Shown here: piece after piece, positions 11,601-22,670 of the stretch
How the letters are laid out: each line of letters opens with the position of its first letter
Position numbering within the stretch: the stretch's first letter is position 1
NCBI GenBank assembly: GCA_030272155.1
Contig: CP126204.1
Span: 3,153,501-3,217,500 of the forward strand
Direction: 5' to 3'
Origin: Tetradesmus obliquus
Taxonomy: Eukaryota; Chlorophyta; Chlorophyceae; Sphaeropleales; Scenedesmaceae
Length of the DNA: 64,000 bases
The notes under the pieces: model-generated
What the model saw: only the letters and a program-made list of their open reading frames with translations
Databases searched by the model: none
What the model was told of the DNA's origin: nothing
Position numbers and translations under genes: made by a program

Positions 11601-13265
11601 GCAGTGCAGCCACGGCCCAAGCCCATGTGATGGGCAGCTGGTTGGTCCTGCCGGCTTGATAGTACACCAGATGGATGATAAGAGCCACCGCGATGTAGCA
11701 TCCGGCAGACGCCAGGCAGCCTGCTGCGGTGCCGCCTCGGCGGCCGACGGTGTCTGCTGCTGCGACGGCCAGCACTCCACCTGGGCAGCAAAAACATCAG
11801 GTGGTGCACAAATGCAGCAGAAAGTGGATGCAAATCGACATGTCAAAGTACATCCCCTGACCCAGACGCTGCTAACACTCATGCAAGACGAGCCGCTCAC
11901 TCAGCCGTGTAAGCGGCAGTGCATTGACTGGACGCTTTACTGCCGTGCATATTGCCGTTGCAGTGCCCACGTTGTCGCCTCATGTCAACTCACCTACAAC
12001 ACAACCGCATGAGATAAGCACCATGCTGATTGCACAGCCCTTCAGCTGGCCGTACCCCATCACATAGAAAACCCTTCAAGAATCATATCACGGTTGCACA
12101 CTGACCCACCGTGCCCACCAGCGAGCACCTTGTTCGTGGCATTGTACTGACGCATTGTACTTCTGCAAGTGTTTCTGCAGGGGTGCAGCGCCAAACTCCC
12201 ATGCTCATTGCATAGCCCTTCAGCCGGCCATACCCCAGCTCCTAAAACACCACGTTCTGCGCTCCAAGCAAGCAAGCGAGCCAGAGAGCGAGGCAGTGTG
12301 GCGGCTGCCGCAGTGATGGCTTGCCCAGTGCTGTGAAGCAGAGAAACACGGCGCTGCCGCTCACCTACAACGCAGCCGAAAGAGAAGAGCACCATACTCA
12401 TTGCATAGCCCTTCAGGCGGCCATACCCCAGCGCGTAAAACACCGGGAAGGCACTTGTGCTCAGCAGCGCGCCGCCTGTCGCACTGGCCACAGTCACGAG
12501 GCCCAAGCCTGCAAAAAGGGCGAGCTGCGCCTCCCGCTGCTGCTTCAGGGCTTGAAACTGCGTGCGGGCCTGCATATGCATACAGAAAGGCACGGCGGTG
12601 GTGCTCAGCACGTGTGACAGTGTTGAAGTGACCAGGCCAGGCCCGAAAAGAACGCCAGCTGCGCCTCCCGCTGCTGCTTCAGGGCTTGTAATTGCGTGCG
12701 AGCCTGACGATGCATACAGAACAGGCACGGCGGTGGGGCTGAGCAGCGCGCCGCCTGCTGCACATGCGGCTGTGATTTGTTACGTTTTACATTCAACAAA
12801 GGAGTGAAAGCCTCATTCAGGTGCCAACGAGAGGCTCATAGAAGGAGGAAATTTCAGTCATGAGGCCCAGGCCTGCAGAGAGGGCCAGTTGCGCCTCGCG
12901 CTGCTGCTTCAAGGCCTGAAACTGCGTGCGGGCCTGTTTACGCATACAAAAAGGCACAGCGGTGGTGCTCAGCACGTGCGACAGTGTTTCAGTGACCAAG
13001 CCAGGCCTGCCAAAAGGGCAGCTACGCCTCGCGCTGCTGCTTCAGGGCTTGAAACTGCGTGCGGGCCTGGGGATGCATACAGAAAAGGCACGGCGCTGTC
13101 ATGCAGGCCCTGGCAGGATACAGCCAGAGATTGCGGGGTGTGCAATTATCACAGCACAACAGGCCTTGCCACGTGCCTTATCGATCACAACAACGCAATC
13201 TACATAAACTCACCGAGGTGAGCAGCTGTGAGGCCGCCAGGATCTCCTCACAGCGCATAACCCTT

Positions 13266-13335
<70 letters not shown>

Positions 13336-13548
13336 GCAGCTGCTATTAAACACCCGCTGGCACACTCACCGAGGTGAGCAGCTGTGAAGCAGCCAGGATC
13401 TCCGAAAACTCCTGCTCAGTGCTCTGCAGCATGCCGCGCAGCCGCTGCAGGGCCAGCCGAGCCTCTGGCAGCTTGCCGCGCTGCAGCAGGCTGCTGGGTG
13501 TTTCTGGCAGCCACAGCAGCAGCAACACGGTCACTAGCGCAGGCCTGC

Positions 13549-13597
<49 letters not shown>

Positions 13598-13661
13598 TGT
13601 GTCAAGGGCCACTGGCAGCCACAGCAGCAGCAGCAGCACGGTTACTAGCACAGGCCTGCAG

Positions 13662-13696
<35 letters not shown>

Positions 13697-14038
13697 CAGC
13701 AGCAGCAGCAGTAGGAGTTGTAGCAGCAGCCGCAGCAGGAGCGGCAGTAGCCAGTTGTTAAGTGCCTGTGGCAGCTTGCACCGCTGCAGCAGGCTGCTGG
13801 GTGTTTCTGGCAGCCAGAGCAGCAGCAGCACAGTCACTAGCGCAGGCCTGTGCAGCAGCAGCAGCAGCAGCAGCATGATGGAACCTCTAGTCAGTTTGCC
13901 TGCTGCAGCAGGGTGTCCGTTCACATCTATCTGCTGTCACTGACATTCGGCCTGCTGCCACAGTGTCATTGCTGGCTGTCAACTTGCTGCTGCTCCACAC
14001 ATCATTAGCAATGTGCATCCCTCCTCCTCCTCCTCCTC

Positions 14039-14070
<32 letters not shown>

Positions 14071-16240
14071 CACCATATGCCAAAGACTGGCACCAGCCGC
14101 CACTGCCAGCTGCGCTGCTCCAGTGCCAGGCCAAAGGTGAGCAGCGCAGAGCACATGAAGCCCACGGCACGGCCCATGGCCTGACAGGCTGCTAGGGTGC
14201 CTCGCCAGTTGAAGGGAACCACTTCTAGAACTTCAAGCAGCGGGGCCTGCAAAGTTTGCATTTGAGGTTCAAACCACCACCAGCAGCAGCAGCAGCACAC
14301 TAGTTTAGGGTTCTCATGCAGAGTGCCATGCAAGGTTTGCTGGCACACAGCACATGAAGCCCACAGCCCGGCCCATGGCCTGACAGGCTGCTAGCGTGCC
14401 TCGGCGGTTGAAGGGCACCACTTCTAGTACTTCAAGCAACGGGGCCTGCAGTGTATGTGTGTTGAAGTTGAGATTTTATGGTGTAGGGTGGATGATTTGC
14501 GACGATGCCTTGAAGCATCGGACAGGTGCGGTGCGCACGTGCTCAGTAACAAAAGCAATGCGGTGGGCTGCACAACCTGACCTGAAACTAATATAACAGT
14601 AACACTAACAGTTATCACACCTGATGTAACAGTCCCACAGAGAAGCCTGTGACAGCGCGGGCAATCCAGGCCTGAGCTGCACTGTAGGCAGTCACCAGCA
14701 GCACCTGCACCAGCGCAGGAGATAGGTATAAACAGGCACAAGCTGCCGGGTTTTGCGTCGGATGTATGAAGCAACTGGCTTGTGCTTTACTAACACAGAT
14801 AACATCACGGATACGGACATCATCTTGTAGCACTGCCCGCAGCAGCACGAGCTGAGCAGTCAGCGACACTGGCCGACTCAAGGAACCAACCTTTGCCAGC
14901 ACAAACATGTCGCAGCCCAGCGCCACGCTCGGCGTGCGGCCCCGCCGGTGTGACAAACATACACATGCGCTTGGCACTGCGCATTCCCATTGTGTAAGCC
15001 CTTGTCCGCCGGGTAATCTGTGCGGTCCACTGCCGAACGACTTGCACATATCACGGATACCGACGCCATCTCGCAGCACTGCCAACAGCAGCACCAGCTG
15101 AGCAGTCACCCACACTGGCAGACTCAACGAACTCAATGAACCAACCTTTGCCAGCACAAACATGGCGCAGCCCAGCGCCACGCTCGGCTTGCGGCCCCGC
15201 CGGTGTGACAGATGCGCCGCCGTCAGTGCGCCCAGCGCAGCAGTAGCATGCGGCAGCGCCAGGTACAGCTGCACATCGGCCCTGTGGAAGGTGCAGAAGG
15301 GGCGGAAGCCTGTGACGTGGCGGTCTTCTGGATTGCCCAGTCCCAGGCCCGTCTGGATCTGCATCACAGGTTTGATGAGGACAATGCAGGGTCATGCCGG
15401 AGTTACGGCGGTAGGTCAGCTGGCAGACCAACGGACATTACATCCCTAGTCATGCGGCAGGGGCGTGCAAGGGCGTGTGAGGAAGGAAGGCGGGTGCTGG
15501 GTGCAGGTGCACGTCAGGTGTATGGAAAGTGCAGAAGGGCCGGAAGCCTCTCCCATGCCAATCTTGCGGGTTGCCCAGCCCCTCGCCGGTCTGCATCTGC
15601 AGGTTTGTGTGCCTTTTGAGTTTGACATTTTAGTCCAAGTTTGAGGGTTCAATATTTTAAATTTTGAGCACATGCACTGAGGGGTTTGGCGTTGATTTTG
15701 ATGTGCAAGGGCTCAAACCTCGGGGAACCCCAGTTCTTCTGGATGTGCAAGCCAAAGGCCAGTCTGAAGCTGCTTGTTGGTTCAAGTCAGCATTCAATGC
15801 AGCAGATGTGTACAGGGATGTGGGCAAGCACAGCAACACAGCAGCAACAACTGCAAGCAACCAAGCTGAGAGCTGTTCTTCAGCACCGGCAGTGGCGTAT
15901 GGTGAGTGCCCTTTTGATGCTGCCGGGTGTCACTCGTGTGTCACTGCTGCTGCTGCTGGGTGTCACTCGTGTGTCACTGCTGCTGCTGGGTGTCACTTGT
16001 GTGTCACTACTGCTGCTGGGTGTTACTCGTGTGTCACTGCTGCTGCTGCTGCTGCTGCTGGGTGTCACTAGTACTACTGCCCTGCCTGCCCACCTGAGGG
16101 AAGAAGCTGTCCCTAAAGCCCTGGATGAACAGCGCTGAATCACCATCAGTAAACCCTACCAGCCAGCCCGCCGACATGGCAACCCACACAACCATCCAGA
16201 TGAATGGAGTCACTGCAGGCGGGCGCCGCTGCTGCGCCAT
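8503..16240 (-). CDS. divergent MFS sugar-transporter-like protein
   Basis: Ten exons join in phase to about 481 aa, the usual length for MFS hexose transporters: 16240-16094, 15358-15146, 14704-14621, 14246-14074, 13544-13370, 12569-12365, 11780-11587, 10800-10690, 9719-9624 and, less surely, 8553-8503. Landmarks in order: TM1 with GWLVGFTDGDS in place of the usual G..FGYD.G; SHRRGRKPS after TM2; ARAVTGFSVGLLHQ (TM4) followed by a .NWRG loop; WLPETPSSLLQRGKLPEAR at the TM6 end, typical of sugar porters; ADTVGRRGG after TM8; FEVQPLPTRSLATG, matching the PSEIFPLEVRS.GQS region; and a terminal PPET like the PET of this family. The QLTGIN motif of true hexose transporters is replaced by a Gly/Ala-rich TM7, so the substrate is unknown. 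Introns carry many partial exon copies. It belongs in a membrane, plasma membrane or organelle. Confidence 0.75.
8941..9392. repeat. 34-bp minisatellite, 13 full copies
   Basis: A 34-bp unit starting GTAGCTGCAGGC recurs exactly every 34 bases from 8941 to 9382, with a partial copy after it. Units differ at only two or three sites (gtag/ttag, gcc/gct). It lies in the last intron of the transporter gene. Because 34 is not a multiple of three, all frames cycle through the same peptide set, which creates long but meaningless open frames. Confidence 0.95.
10177..10239. repeat. 7-bp tandem repeat (GCATGCA-like), 9 units
   Basis: Nine consecutive heptamers related to GCATGCA, with variants GCATGCG, GCATGAA and GCACGGA. 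It lies in the intron after transporter exon 8. Confidence 0.85.
11071..11115. repeat. 15-bp tandem repeat, 3 units
   Basis: Three perfect copies of AGTGAGGTACACAGC lie between two partial copies of transporter exon 8. Confidence 0.9.
11990..13255 (-). repeat. exon echoes of transporter exons 5 and 6
   Basis: The 5' part of exon 6 (peptide QARTQFQALKQQREAQLA) recurs upstream of the real exon at about 13067-12990, 12940-12860 and 12707-12627. Its 3' part with donor recurs downstream at about 12245-12180 and 12062-11994. The 3' end of exon 5 with its GTGAGT donor recurs at 13255-13213. One upstream exon 6 copy has a TAG stop inside it. Confidence 0.75.
13272..13335. repeat. (CTG)21 tract
   Basis: Uninterrupted CTG triplets in the transporter intron that follows exon 5, between the real donor and a copied one. 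Confidence 0.9.
13600..15620 (-). repeat. exon echoes of transporter exons 2, 4 and 5
   Basis: Copies of the 5' part of exon 5 with acceptor run leftward from about 13856 and 13650; the first keeps WLPETPSSLLQR and then differs. A copy of the 5' part of exon 4 lies at about 14446-14340. The 3' part of exon 2 with its GTTGG donor recurs at about 14965-14888. The 5' part of exon 2 recurs upstream at about 15605-15536. CAG/CTG tracts separate several copies. Confidence 0.7.
15925..16071. repeat. minisatellite with variable CTG insert in transporter intron 1
   Basis: The core GGGTGTCACTCGTGTGTCAC recurs at 15925, 15958, 15988, 16018 and 16060, separated by three to seven CTG-type triplets. Unit lengths are 33, 30, 30 and 42, so units differ mainly in triplet number. 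Confidence 0.85.
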
Positions 16241-16335
16241 GCTGCTGCTGGTTCAGCTTGAGCTGCTGCTGCTGCTGCTGCGGTTACTTGGCAAAATAAT
16301 GTGAAGCTGCTCACTTGGCGTTGCTACATTTTACT

Positions 16336-16360
16336 ATTGGAACGTCGCAGTCGCTATTGG
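16336..16360 (-). promoter_or_regulatory. paired CCAAT boxes upstream of transporter start
   Basis: On the gene strand two CCAAT pentamers (16360-16356 and 16340-16336) lie 20 bp apart, about 96-120 bp upstream of the ATG at 16240. Position and pairing fit a CCAAT promoter element, but this is inference from motif and place only. Confidence 0.35.
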
Positions 16361-16399
16361 TTTGCGGAAGCTACATGTCTGGTGTCATGCTGCTGCTGG

Positions 16400-19300
16400 T
16401 TCTGCTGCTGCTGGTCCAGTCGGGTGGCTTCAGGCTGTCGCCCTGCTAACGTTGTTGGTTAAATAAGCCATTTATGGCTGCGAAAGCAAGCGAAGCGCTT
16501 TAGCGAAGAATAGAATTTCGTATGAGCAAATCTGCCTGTATTCGATGCTGCGAAATCCGGACGTGCAGCTATGACCACGGTTGCACCTGCGCTTTCGTAC
16601 ATAGCCAGATATTGCATCGCATTTACGGCGCTCAGACACGGACAGCTTTTTGCAGTGGACCCAAAACACGCCAAACCCCAGCCTGAGGTACTTGTGCCTG
16701 TGACACCACCACGGTGCACGCAGCAACACGTCATGTCTCTCGCTGTTGCCATTTGCTGTTGCCATTTGAGAGTCTGCTTTTGAGCGAATTAGTCAATCAG
16801 GAAGCAGTTCTCATGTCACTGCATTGGCCGCAGGCAGTGCTCAGCACTGGCAAAAATCCTGCTGAAGCTGCAGCTACTCCACTGTTCACTAGTTCAGCTC
16901 CCTCAAGCATGCCTGGGAGGCGTGCCAGGGACCCGACCAGGGGAGGTGCTTAAACGGTCAGGTTTGCTGAGTAAACAGTCAGATATATGAGTTGTTACAC
17001 CAGACAGATATGCTGAGAAAGCTTGCAAGCTTGCCAACGCCGTGGCAGACACCTATGCCAACCGTGCTGTTCCTGCAAGCCAGCTGCCGCACACTGCCAG
17101 TGTTCGCGGCACCTGCTGCCCTGAATGCTTCTCACAACAAAGCAGTTCTTTTGTAGCGTATGGTTGTTACCGCACACCACAGAGCGTGCCTCACACAGCC
17201 GTCACCCAAGAGTGAGCTGCTGCAGCATACCCTAAACAACAAAAGATATGTGGTGGTGTGTGCTGCTTGTTGATCGCCGCTTGCTGCACCCAGCATGCCG
17301 GCTGAACTGAGCTGAACCCACCCTACCCCTGAACCCAGACACACAATGAAAGAGATGCTGCAAACCCTTAGGCTGGACCCCACAGGGCGACCCGCCCCTG
17401 CCATGCTCACCAAAAGAAGCCGATAGGAAGCATGGAGTGTGCAAGTTGTTATAACCGCGTCACAACGCACGACGCTATGCCACATTAGCCAAAACCCAGA
17501 CCTCTGTCGGCTGGACAACCCCCATAACCTAAGGCACCCGCCCTGGCCTTGCATGTGCCACCCACAGCCACCCCAAAACTCGCAGCCCAGCCCCACTTGC
17601 CCGACCAAGCCTTCATACAGCACCACAGCCCTGGGGCCTGCCCTTTGTACACACAACCTTGCTCCTCCATCTGCCAAAATAGCCCGTGGAGCCTGCCTGC
17701 CAAAAAAAGTGCTGCCTATCCAAGAGGAGCGGACAGCAAGGTACATGCCGCTCCTCAGCTGCCTGGTCAACGCTGGTCAAGCCTGGTCGAGCCTGGTCAA
17801 ATGCACGCAAATCTTTACACCCACAAGCCTCCCTGGAAAAGGTCTTTTCCTGCAAGCTGTATGTAGGCTGCTCGGGTGCCCGCTGGGACGCTCTGTGTGC
17901 ATTGCTGTGTTGAGCGAGGGCAGCTGAGCGAGTATGACTCCCTCCTGCACACGCTGCACGCTGCTCGGCACACTGCTGCTGGCGCCTGCGCCACACAGAG
18001 CAGCATGTAATGATGGCCTGGCATGCAGACACACACACGCAGCCACAAGCCAGCTGCACCATATCATATGTACATATGATGCTGCTCACACAAAAAGCTA
18101 AGCCAGGCAATGCAGCGATGGCTGCCGCAACCAACACAACTGCCAGAAGATGCGCAACGACAAGCTGTATGATCTCTACAAATGCTCTTCAAGGTGACAA
18201 GCCAAGGTAGTCTAGAGGCTGGCAGAGCCACATGATGGAGTCTGCTGCTCTGCAAGAACAATCAGCGGCAGCAGCAGCAGCAGCCGCCACACGCGCTCTG
18301 GCCAGCATCATCAAACTACACAAATTCCTACAAGGCAGAACTCCAAGCGAAGCTGACTAGGCATCAAAGTGACGCTTTTCGGCTGAGCGACAGTCCCTGC
18401 AGCAGATGCTCACAATGCACCAAAGACGGACACAAGCTGAGCAGCAGCAGTTTGAGGACAACCCGACAGCATGAAAGCATGAACTCAAGTCTTGCAGAGT
18501 GCACACGAGAAGTGCGCACGTGCTGTTATGTGTTGCGGTTGCTGCTTTGGTGACGCCACAGAGCATGGGTTGCTCGTTGCGTGCTGCAAGCTCTCTCGTG
18601 CCAGCAGCACACACACACACAGCCATCTGCTCAGCTCTCTCTCCCAACCACAGGCATCAGCTCACAGCATGCCAGAACACGGATGTTGGCAAAGGCACAT
18701 GGGGCATGGGTGGTACAGTGGTGACCAGCTGCAAGGCTGGCAGGAACAAGCAAGCACAGGCTGAGGCAAACACAGCAACCGAAAAGGAGCAGCAAGTGAG
18801 GACAGCAAAGGGTCTCTGGCATGCTCGGACGTCTGGGAACTGGAAGAAGCACGCAACACGCCGCGGCCACTACGGTACTCTGCCGCATCGCTCTCATCAC
18901 ATACTGCTCCACACGCGCTCAAATCATATAGCCAGTCTGCATGCAGCTGTGAAGCGGGGGCTTGCAGGCTTAGGGTTTGAGTGTGTTGTCAAACCCTAAA
19001 CCTGCAGGCCCCTCGCCTTTGCATGGTCGCTGCCAGGGGGTCTGTCTCACACCACTGCCACGCACAAAACACACACCAACATAAAGCATCGTACTCCCGT
19101 CACCCGCTAGCAACAGTACTGTTGCGAGCCAGCCAGCAGCCAGGCCCTTGTAAGGCGGCCTATGCCATCCCTTCATACAACAATGTGGCAATCAACATGC
19201 AAGTGAAATAACACAGCACGCAGGCACGCCTCAAGCATGCAACCCGCCTCTGTCCGGGGACAGCGCTGTGCGCCGGCTAACCAGGAACACATACAACACA

Positions 19301-22300
19301 CACGCACCGCCCTAGACCCTCTCAGCCAGAAAACCTTAAAACACACCTCGTAAACCCCATCGCGTACACCGCCCCAAACAGTTCCGTCCCTTCAGTCTGT
19401 CTCACAAGTTGGTGCTTGGTGCTGCTGCCGCGGATCACCCCAAAACAGGTCAGGGGCTGATTTGTTATTGCGAGCTACCAGCGCTCTCTGCTCCAGCCAC
19501 TCTCCTACGCGATGAAACAAAGCACACACAGGCACGCCTAGCCACACAGCCGTTGCGCGAAGGGCTCAGCACTGCATGACACAGCCACACACGCAGCAAG
19601 CTGCCACTGCCAGGCAGGCACTGCTCGGCCCTTGACAAGGGGTTCAGAAGCCAGCGTTGCACACACGGACACTCATGTAGACTGATGATGGTACAATGCA
19701 GGCTACCGAGGCACCACAGCAGCCAGCTCAAGTTCATGTAGCAGCAAACAAGAGCTGTGCCGGCAAGTAGTGACCTGGCTTTGCAGCATTTAGCTAGTAG
19801 GTGTCCGTCACACCCCTTCCTCCAACCCTGTGAATGTTCTGAAAGCGGAAGCGCTCAGCCACATGCCTGCCGTCGCCATCAATCCATGCATCCAACCAGC
19901 AACCATCCAACCGCCATCCAAAAGCTAAAACAAACACAAGTTGTGGGATGTGTGCCGGACTGCAGGAATTAGGCGGCCATTTGCCGCCAACTTTGCTGCT
20001 GCTGCGGTTACGCAATGTGCATGCATGCCAGCTGCAGCTGAAACAGATCAGAGACGTAAGAACGCGCTTAAGGGGAAAAGCCCAGCCAGCCCTATGCTCC
20101 TGCAACAGCCCACACACAGCAAAGAGACACACGCACGCGCACACTGGACACACACACTGCGGAAGAACAGTCTGCTCAGCCGTCACAGACACGCTAGCCC
20201 ATGGTATGAATCAAGCGAATGAATGCTTGCTGCACTCGATAAACAACGTATAGATAGGACAAGCCGCAGCTGCCAGCATGCAACGCCCACGGGCAATGCA
20301 TCAACTGCCAGCGCACCGCAGCCTGCTGCTATTCGCAGATGCCTGCTACACACACTGCACCAACGGCAATCAAAAACGGTGCACAGCGCTCGCACTCAAA
20401 GCTAGTAGACATCAGCATACTATAACAACAGGAGCGCCCCCGGGTCCATACAGCTCCCCACACACAAGCTGGCAGAGCCCCACGCCGCGGCGTGCGCTGC
20501 AGCAGCAGCTGCTGGGGATGGCTGGGTGACAGGAGGCATGCAAAACTGCAGCACGGCCAAGTGGAACTGTACTGCTAGCCTCTTGCTGCAGCCAGCCCCC
20601 GCAGCGCACGCATGCGGGATAAACAAGCCAGCTGCCAAGGTGGTGAGGGGCGCGGGTGCTGCACAATGTGTGCGGCAACCGCGGCGACGCACGCACACGA
20701 TGCACAAGGCACGCTGGCACATGATTTGCCAGCGCGCCGGATGTGCTTTGATTATATATGATGCATGCGCAGCTACAGCATCTGGCGGCTTCCTCTCGCC
20801 CTCCAGAGCCGGACAAAACCTGCATGCACGCACACTCGCAGCAGTACAGCAGGCACAGCCTCTGCACTGTGCCACAACAGCACTCAAAATGCCTGCCGAT
20901 GCACTTTTGACCAAGGTGCCTTCATTCCGGCCCTCGATCTGGTGTACAACAGGCATGGCATGTAAGAAACCATCAATTCATTGACGCAATGATCTTAAGG
21001 AGTGGCAGCAGCACCACTCCTGACCTGAGCCTGGTTCAAAGCTTAGCTGCTGCATCACAGCCAAGTGAGACCAAGCACCACCAAGCCAGCAGCAAAGAAC
21101 AGCAAGCATGCATGGTCCAGTCCAGCAACGCAGCAGCAGCATTGACTGCAGGTGCTTGGATACTGAAGCTGCACTTGCCACTGCCAAGGCCGCAGCAGTT
21201 TTTTTTTGTTTTGAAGGCAAATGATTGTAGGTAGGCGCCTAATCTGTCGAGCCTGTGACCAGCTGCACCGACCTGCCTCTGCACAGTAATCCCAGGCTGC
21301 AGATTCTGGCAGATGACAATTGAGTGCCTCTGCGCTCCACCCAGGCTGACATACATATTGCTGCAAGTTCTACAGTGCAGACCGCCCCGCAAAAAGAAGA
21401 CAGGCGCAGCGCTGAGCGCTTTGCACATCGCTGGATGCAGCAGCATACCTGGCTGTGTGATAACCACGTCCATCAGTCAGGCCTGCTGCTTTGCGCTGCA
21501 GAATCGTCCACTGCAGCACACAAACATTGGCGGTGGCTGCTGCGCAAACAGTGCACACACCAAGGGCGCACAAACGTGCACCAGGCAAGCCAGACAGGGC
21601 ACAGCTGACAAACAAAATGCCACGGCCAGCAGCACCCAGCTTCAGCCCAGAACTGGACAGCACGGCAGCCAGGCTGAGGCAGCCACACACATTGCTCAAA
21701 CCCAATCAACCGGGATTCAGCAGCCAAATGCTCGCCTGCAGCAGCTCTGCGCTTGCCCAGGCCATCTGGGCCGTACAAAAAGACAAGCCATCCAAAAAAG
21801 GGGCCACCACTGGTGATCCATACCCCTCTGTCATCACGGTTGCGTTCTGAGCCAAAACTCCCAAGGCGGCCTCACAGGACAAAACAGCACGGGCTGCTGC
21901 ACACACATACATCAGCAGGCGATGAAGACTGCTGCTGCCAGCGCGCAGGCTTTGTTTTTGTACTTGAGGTGAAAAAAATGCACCTACATCTCACATGGCC
22001 TCCTCACCACCGCCACGCTGCTCCATAACTCAGCATCAAAACACAAGAGCAGTACAACGTGCGGTGTGCCGCATACAGGTTCGGCACACACAGAGCAGCA
22101 GCCGCAGCACACGCCCATGCCAGGTGACGGGGTGTACAGGTCCATGCATTGCGGCGCGAAAAACTGCAGATTCAAGCATTTGACGTGTCCACCCACGCAT
22201 GATGCGGCTGACAGCACCAGCCGTTGGCGCGGGCAGCAGACAGCATGTGCACCATGGCCAAAGTCAAGCAGGCAAGCGACTCAGGCACTGACTATGCAAA

Positions 22301-22650
22301 AGCAAGAACACGCTGCAGTGCACACCCTGGCTATGCACTCGGACCTCTTGAGCTTGCGGGCCCCAGCGCACGCTGCCCCAGACCCAGCACAAGAGCTCGC
22401 AGTCAAACAGCCCGCCACATCACAACTGCGCAGCAAACACAAGAAGTTGAACAGCTGCTGCATGTCATACCATAACAAGCTAGCGCAGAAACAAACAAGC
22501 TTGCCTCCCCCGCGTGGTTGCGCCATGCCATCAGCACGCAACTCTGCTTGCAGGACAGCTCAGCCACTCGGATGTCAGCTGCTCCTGCAAGCACACACAA
22601 CCTTCAAAGTCAAAGCCACCAAATGCGGAATAAAAGACAAGTTTCTGCGG
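16400..22650. other. gene-free stretch with strong strand asymmetry
   Basis: No exon with recognisable protein character was found on either strand. From about 17.2 kb the plus strand is rich in A and C (CACACA, GCACGC, CAAACCC), so the minus strand is TG-rich. This lies downstream of the armadillo-repeat gene, which reads toward it, so part could be a long 3' untranslated region. AAACCCTAA-like words are scattered but do not form a telomeric array. Confidence 0.4.
18957..19012. repeat. 25-bp hairpin containing a TTAGGGTTTGA core
   Basis: Two 24-25 nt arms with about two mismatches flank an 8-nt loop (GTGTGTTG). Each arm holds a TTAGGGTTT / AAACCCTAA word and a TGCAGG word. Confidence 0.75.
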
Positions 22651-22670
22651 TTGTAAGCTGCACTTCTGGC

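Noticed and set aside
13374..13943. plus-strand Ser-rich open frame of 189 codons
   Set aside because: Antisense of transporter exon 5 and its copies; poly-Ser comes from AGC repeats.
17132..17770. 212-codon minus-strand open frame
   Set aside because: No domain, no support from exon-like composition and no clear splice partners; lies in the skewed gene-free stretch.
17330..19320. telomeric repeat array (AAACCCTAA words)
   Set aside because: The words are isolated and not in tandem, so not a telomere or an interstitial telomeric array.
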